DNA of 16,859 nt from CAMCFD01 sp965661355 (GTDB lineage: Bacteria > Pseudomonadota > Alphaproteobacteria > Rickettsiales > UBA1997): the NCBI GenBank assembly GCA_965661355.1, contig CBFIDI010000029.1, forward strand, positions 1 through 16,859, written 5' to 3'. The position numbers and the translations under genes are program-made. Below are positions 14,078-16,859 of this stretch, in pieces. The notes beneath the pieces are model-generated. The model did no database searches. It was not told where the DNA came from and worked only from the letters and a program-made list of their open reading frames with translations. The number at the start of each line of letters is the position of its first letter. The stretch's first letter is position 1.

Positions 14078-15469
14078 TTATTTCTTATTTCTTAATGGGC
14101 TTTTGCGATAGCTATAAGCGAAGTAGAAAATTATGCTTAAAGCGGCCCATACAAAGAAGGCATTAGCAATAACTCCTAAAAGTGTATAAACTAAGTATCC
14201 GCAAATTGCAATTGCACATGGCGCAACAATAAAGGGAAAAGGGCATTTAAATGGTCTTGCTACATCTGGTCTTTTAATTCTTAAAATAACCATACTTATT
14301 GAAGCAACCATAAAGGCAAACAAAGTTCCAAAGCTTGTCATATGTCCCAAAGTTTTAATTGGTGTAAAGCCAGAAATTATTGATACCGCCAAAGTGACCA
14401 CAATGCAACTTACATAAGGGGTATGAAATCTTGAGTGCATTTTGCTAAAGATTTGCGGCACAAGCTTGTCACGAGACATTACAAATAATATTCTTGATTG
14501 ACCATACATTAAAACTAGCAGAACCGCAATCATTCCAGCAACGGCGCCAGTGCCAACTAAGGCCGAGCCAATATTGCTGCCATTAGCTCTTAACGCATAA
14601 GCCATAGGCTCAGCGTTGCCAAGGTCAGAATAAGGGGTGATTCCGGTAAGTGCGAGGGCAACTAAAATATAAAGAATAGAACATACTATTAACGAGCCAA
14701 TAATTCCAATTGGTAAGTCGCGATTAGGGTTTTTTGTTTCTTCAGCAGCAGTCGCAACGGCGTCAAATCCAATATAAGCAAAGAAAATTGTTGCGGCGCC
14801 GGCCACGATTCCATGAAAGCCAAAAGGCGCAAAATCATTTGTCCAATTGCTAATTTCAATATGCGGAGCGGCAACAACAAGAAAAATAAATATAACTATA
14901 AGTTTAACAGCAACTAAAACCCTATTTACAATAACGCTTTCTTTTGTTCCTCTGATTAACAAAGAGCCAACAAATAATGATATTAAAGAGGCAGGAAGGT
15001 TTATTATTCCGCCATTTGCAGGTGCTTTTGTAATTGCATCAGACAGGTGAATTCCGCCAGATTCTAAAATTCCAACAAAATATCCAGACCAACCAGCTGC
15101 AACCGTCGAGGCGCCAACGGTATATTCAAGCGCCAACCCAGCGCCAACCATCCAAGCGATAAATTCACCAATAATTGCATAAGAATATGTATAAGCGCCA
15201 CCAGCAACAGGCATTGCGGCAGCAAGTTCCGTATAAGCAAGGCCGGCAAACATACAGGCAATTGCAGCAATAAGATAAGAAATAGCGACCGCTGGTCCGG
15301 CATGTTCGGCTGCGGCAATTCCGGTTAAAACAAAAATTCCGGTTCCAATTGTGCAACCAATACCAAGTAAAACAAGGTCAAGCGCACCAAGAGTCTTTTT
15401 TAAAGATTTTGCATTAGCTTCGGCAATAGTATTTTCGAAGGTTTTCGTTCTAAATAAGCTTTTTAACAT
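14078..15469 (-). CDS. APC-superfamily amino acid permease
   Basis: 463-residue inner-membrane transporter with about 12 hydrophobic helices and a proton- or cation-coupled LeuT fold. The first helix carries the broken-helix signature GIGCTIGTGIFVLTG (36-50), followed by AGPAVAISYLIAA and ELAAAMPVAGGAYTYSY, both typical of the family. FFAYIGFDAVATAAEE at about 229-244 is the TM6 signature with the acidic residues of the CAT/YfnA-like branch, followed by NPNRDLPIGI. The best fit is the cationic amino acid transporter-like branch (YfnA/BAT1 type), but substrate cannot be read from motifs. Uptake of host or environmental amino acids would suit a reduced genome. It is monocistronic, with a terminator after it. 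The ATG at 15469 gives the normal short cytosolic N-terminus. Confidence 0.92.
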   Translation of the reverse strand: MLKSLFRTKTFENTIAEANAKSLKKTLGALDLVLLGIGCTIGTGIFVLTGIAAAEHAGPAVAISYLIAAIACMFAGLAYTELAAAMPVAGGAYTYSYAIIGEFIAWMVGAGLALEYTVGASTVAAGWSGYFVGILESGGIHLSDAITKAPANGGIINLPASLISLFVGSLLIRGTKESVIVNRVLVAVKLIVIFIFLVVAAPHIEISNWTNDFAPFGFHGIVAGAATIFFAYIGFDAVATAAEETKNPNRDLPIGIIGSLIVCSILYILVALALTGITPYSDLGNAEPMAYALRANGSNIGSALVGTGAVAGMIAVLLVLMYGQSRILFVMSRDKLVPQIFSKMHSRFHTPYVSCIVVTLAVSIISGFTPIKTLGHMTSFGTLFAFMVASISMVILRIKRPDVARPFKCPFPFIVAPCAIAICGYLVYTLLGVIANAFFVWAALSIIFYFAYSYRKSPLRNKK

Positions 15470-15503
15470 GGTTATTATTTGTTTATTGTTACTTTTATAA
15501 TAG

Positions 15504-15509
15504 ATTATA
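15504..15509 (-). promoter_or_regulatory. Candidate -10 box of the permease gene
   Basis: Minus-strand TATAAT (15509-15504) is a perfect -10 and would start transcription near 15497, about 28 bases before the ATG. No convincing -35 lies 16-18 bases upstream. Confidence 0.3.
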
Positions 15510-15622
15510 TTTTAAAATCGTAGAATATAATAATTTTTTATTCAATTATTATTTACAGTTAATTTAAAGTTGATTGCTTTTTGTATTGTAATTAGCCAAT
15601 CTTAAATAATTTAGCTTAAACT

Positions 15623-16651
15623 TTAAATAAAAGATTCCAAAGATTGCTTAGCAACAACTTCGTCAATTATGCCTTCTTCATATAGCTTTTCTATTGAGTC
15701 TTTCATGGTTACCATGCCGTGTTTTTTTCCTATTTCCATCATAGAATTGATTTGCGATAATTTATTTTCGCGAATTAGATTCTTTACCGAGCCATTAGCG
15801 ACCAAAACCTCAAAAGCTGCTTGTCTTTTATTTTCTTTGGTTTTGACTAACCTTTGCAAAATAACACCATTTAACGAACTGGCAAGCATTGTTCTGACAA
15901 TTCCTCGCTCTTGCTCTTTAAATACATCAATTATTCTGCTAATTGAATTAACTGCAGAAGATGTATGTAAAGTAGCCATTACCAAATGACCAGTCTCTGC
16001 TGCTGTAAGCGCTAAAGAGATAGTTTGAGCGTCTCGCAATTCGCCAACTAAAATAATATCGGGGTTTTCTCGTAAAGAAGCCCTTAAAGCGCTTGAAAAT
16101 GAATTAGTATGGGTCCCGATTTCTCTTTGTAAAATTAGAGATTTTTTTGGCTTGTGAATAAATTCTATCGGGTCTTCAATTGTTATTATGTTACAATTAT
16201 AGTTCTGATTTATATAATCGACCATTGCAGACAAGCTAGTAGATTTACCGCAGCCAGTTGGCCCACACATTAAAATTAAGCCGCGGCGTCTTTTTAGTAA
16301 TTCTTTTATTTTTTCTGGTGCGTATAATTCTTCAAGGCTGGGTGCCTTAGATTTAATGGGCCTTAAGGCCAAGGCGCTGCCATTTAAAGATTTGTAAGCG
16401 TTAGAGCGAAATCTATTGCCAAATTTATCTTCAATGGCAAAGTCAATCTCGTTATTACTCTTAAATTCCGATTGTTGTTGTTGGCTTAAAAAGCTATTTA
16501 TTATTTTGTCAACATGCTCTGGGCTAAATATTTCCGATTTTTCAATCCTTAAAATATCGCCATTATACCTAACTGCAGCTTTTTCACCACTTACAATATG
16601 AATATCTGAATAATTATATTTTATGGCATAACTTAGTAAATTTTCTATCAT
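15623..16651 (-). CDS. pilT: Type IV pilus retraction ATPase
   Basis: Hexameric cytosolic secretion-ATPase that depolymerises pilin and drives twitching motility, DNA uptake or adhesion retraction. 342 residues, normal for PilT. The N-terminal PAS-like domain holds YSDIHIVSG (14-22) and RYNGDI (28-33). The RecA-like domain holds Walker A GPTGCGKS (130-137), Asp box ITIEDPIE (156-163), Walker B ILVGELRD (200-207) and His box ATLHT (226-230). The AIRE-type retraction motif appears as NLIRE (291-295), which favours PilT over the PilB extension ATPase. PilU cannot be fully excluded. The ATG shares one base with the TAA of the upstream TPR gene (TAATG), implying translational coupling. Other pilus genes are not in the window. 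Confidence 0.93.
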   Translation of the reverse strand: MIENLLSYAIKYNYSDIHIVSGEKAAVRYNGDILRIEKSEIFSPEHVDKIINSFLSQQQQSEFKSNNEIDFAIEDKFGNRFRSNAYKSLNGSALALRPIKSKAPSLEELYAPEKIKELLKRRRGLILMCGPTGCGKSTSLSAMVDYINQNYNCNIITIEDPIEFIHKPKKSLILQREIGTHTNSFSSALRASLRENPDIILVGELRDAQTISLALTAAETGHLVMATLHTSSAVNSISRIIDVFKEQERGIVRTMLASSLNGVILQRLVKTKENKRQAAFEVLVANGSVKNLIRENKLSQINSMMEIGKKHGMVTMKDSIEKLYEEGIIDEVVAKQSLESFI

Positions 16652-16859
16652 TATATTAAGTTTTTTATGGCGTTTATTCTGTTTTGAACTTGACTGGGCG
16701 ATATAGAGCTATTTTTTCCGCCAGATAAAGAAATTGACCTATAATAAAAATCAATAGCTTTTTTATATTGTTTATTCTTGTCGTAAATTATGGCTAAATT
16801 ATAGTTAAATTCTGGGTTTTTAGGTTCTAGGCGAACTGCTTTTTGCATATATTGCTGGG
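16651..16859 (-). CDS. TPR-repeat protein, C-terminal end (5' end outside window)
   Basis: The last ~69 codons of a gene entering from the right; the frame is open to the window edge, so the ATG at 16848 is internal. The fragment contains a canonical tetratricopeptide repeat: a preceding helix ending KAVRLEPKNPEF, then NYNLAIIYDKNKQYKKAI and DFYYRSISL, with the usual small/large residue spacing. A serine-rich tail and a last helix (QVQNRINAIKNLI) follow. TPR proteins mediate protein contacts, and the TAATG junction with pilT suggests a partner in the type IV pilus system, for example a pilotin-like PilF/PilW role. Identity beyond TPR cannot be established from this fragment. Confidence 0.75.
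   Translation of the reverse strand, partial: QQYMQKAVRLEPKNPEFNYNLAIIYDKNKQYKKAIDFYYRSISLSGGKNSSISPSQVQNRINAIKNLI

Noticed and set aside
14689..15356. Overlapping frames on both strands inside the permease gene.
   Set aside because: The permease frame carries all transporter motifs. The others are out-of-frame shadows of hydrophobic codons.
1..16859. Searched by eye for CRISPR repeats, tRNA/rRNA, SRP RNA and transposase genes.
   Set aside because: No regularly spaced repeats, cloverleaf-like segments, SRP core motif or transposase motifs were recognised.

Overview
The window is AT-rich and reads as an alphaproteobacterial chromosome, most likely from a Rickettsiales-like or similar reduced-genome lineage. 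From memory, the aspartate aminotransferase is close to the Rickettsia type. The coaX-rnj pair is a common alphaproteobacterial arrangement. Several intergenic regions are long and AT-rich. A retained pilT and a biotin-synthesis gene suggest a lineage less reduced than Rickettsia itself. No tRNA, rRNA, insertion sequence, phage gene or CRISPR array was recognised.

Layout, left to right. The 3' part of a BioA gene enters on the + strand (2-1024), followed by a 395-base spacer and a small secreted outer-membrane beta-barrel gene (+, 1420-2016). A convergent minus-strand block covers 2046-9526. In transcription order it holds aspC, coaX, rnj, an N-terminally truncated alaS and glmM. A 552-base spacer leads to a second small outer-membrane barrel that looks PagL-like (+, 10079-10672). 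A probable 19-codon membrane-peptide gene with its own promoter and hairpin terminator follows (-, 11048-11107), then a solitary pstS-like gene (-, 11239-12390). A divergent region separates this from an unrecognised lysine-rich protein (+, 12764-13819). Last come an APC amino-acid permease (-, 14078-15469) and a pilT gene (-, 15623-16651) coupled to the end of a TPR gene that leaves the window.

The most important observation is the alanyl-tRNA synthetase. The reading frame is long and intact, and it keeps the tRNA G3:U70 recognition residues, the editing-site His/Cys residues and the C-Ala domain. It lacks the whole class II catalytic core (motifs 1-3), and only 93 bases separate it from rnj, so the core cannot be adjacent. 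Either this organism makes a split AlaRS from two genes, or an intact copy exists elsewhere and this one is a remnant, or the contig is misjoined. The clean domain boundary and the conserved motifs favour a real split.

Other genes cover cofactor supply (biotin, CoA), cell-wall precursor synthesis (GlmM), RNA turnover (RNase J), amino-acid metabolism and uptake, phosphate binding, type IV pilus retraction and surface proteins. Several intergenic hairpins have no obvious partner gene and may mark small RNAs.
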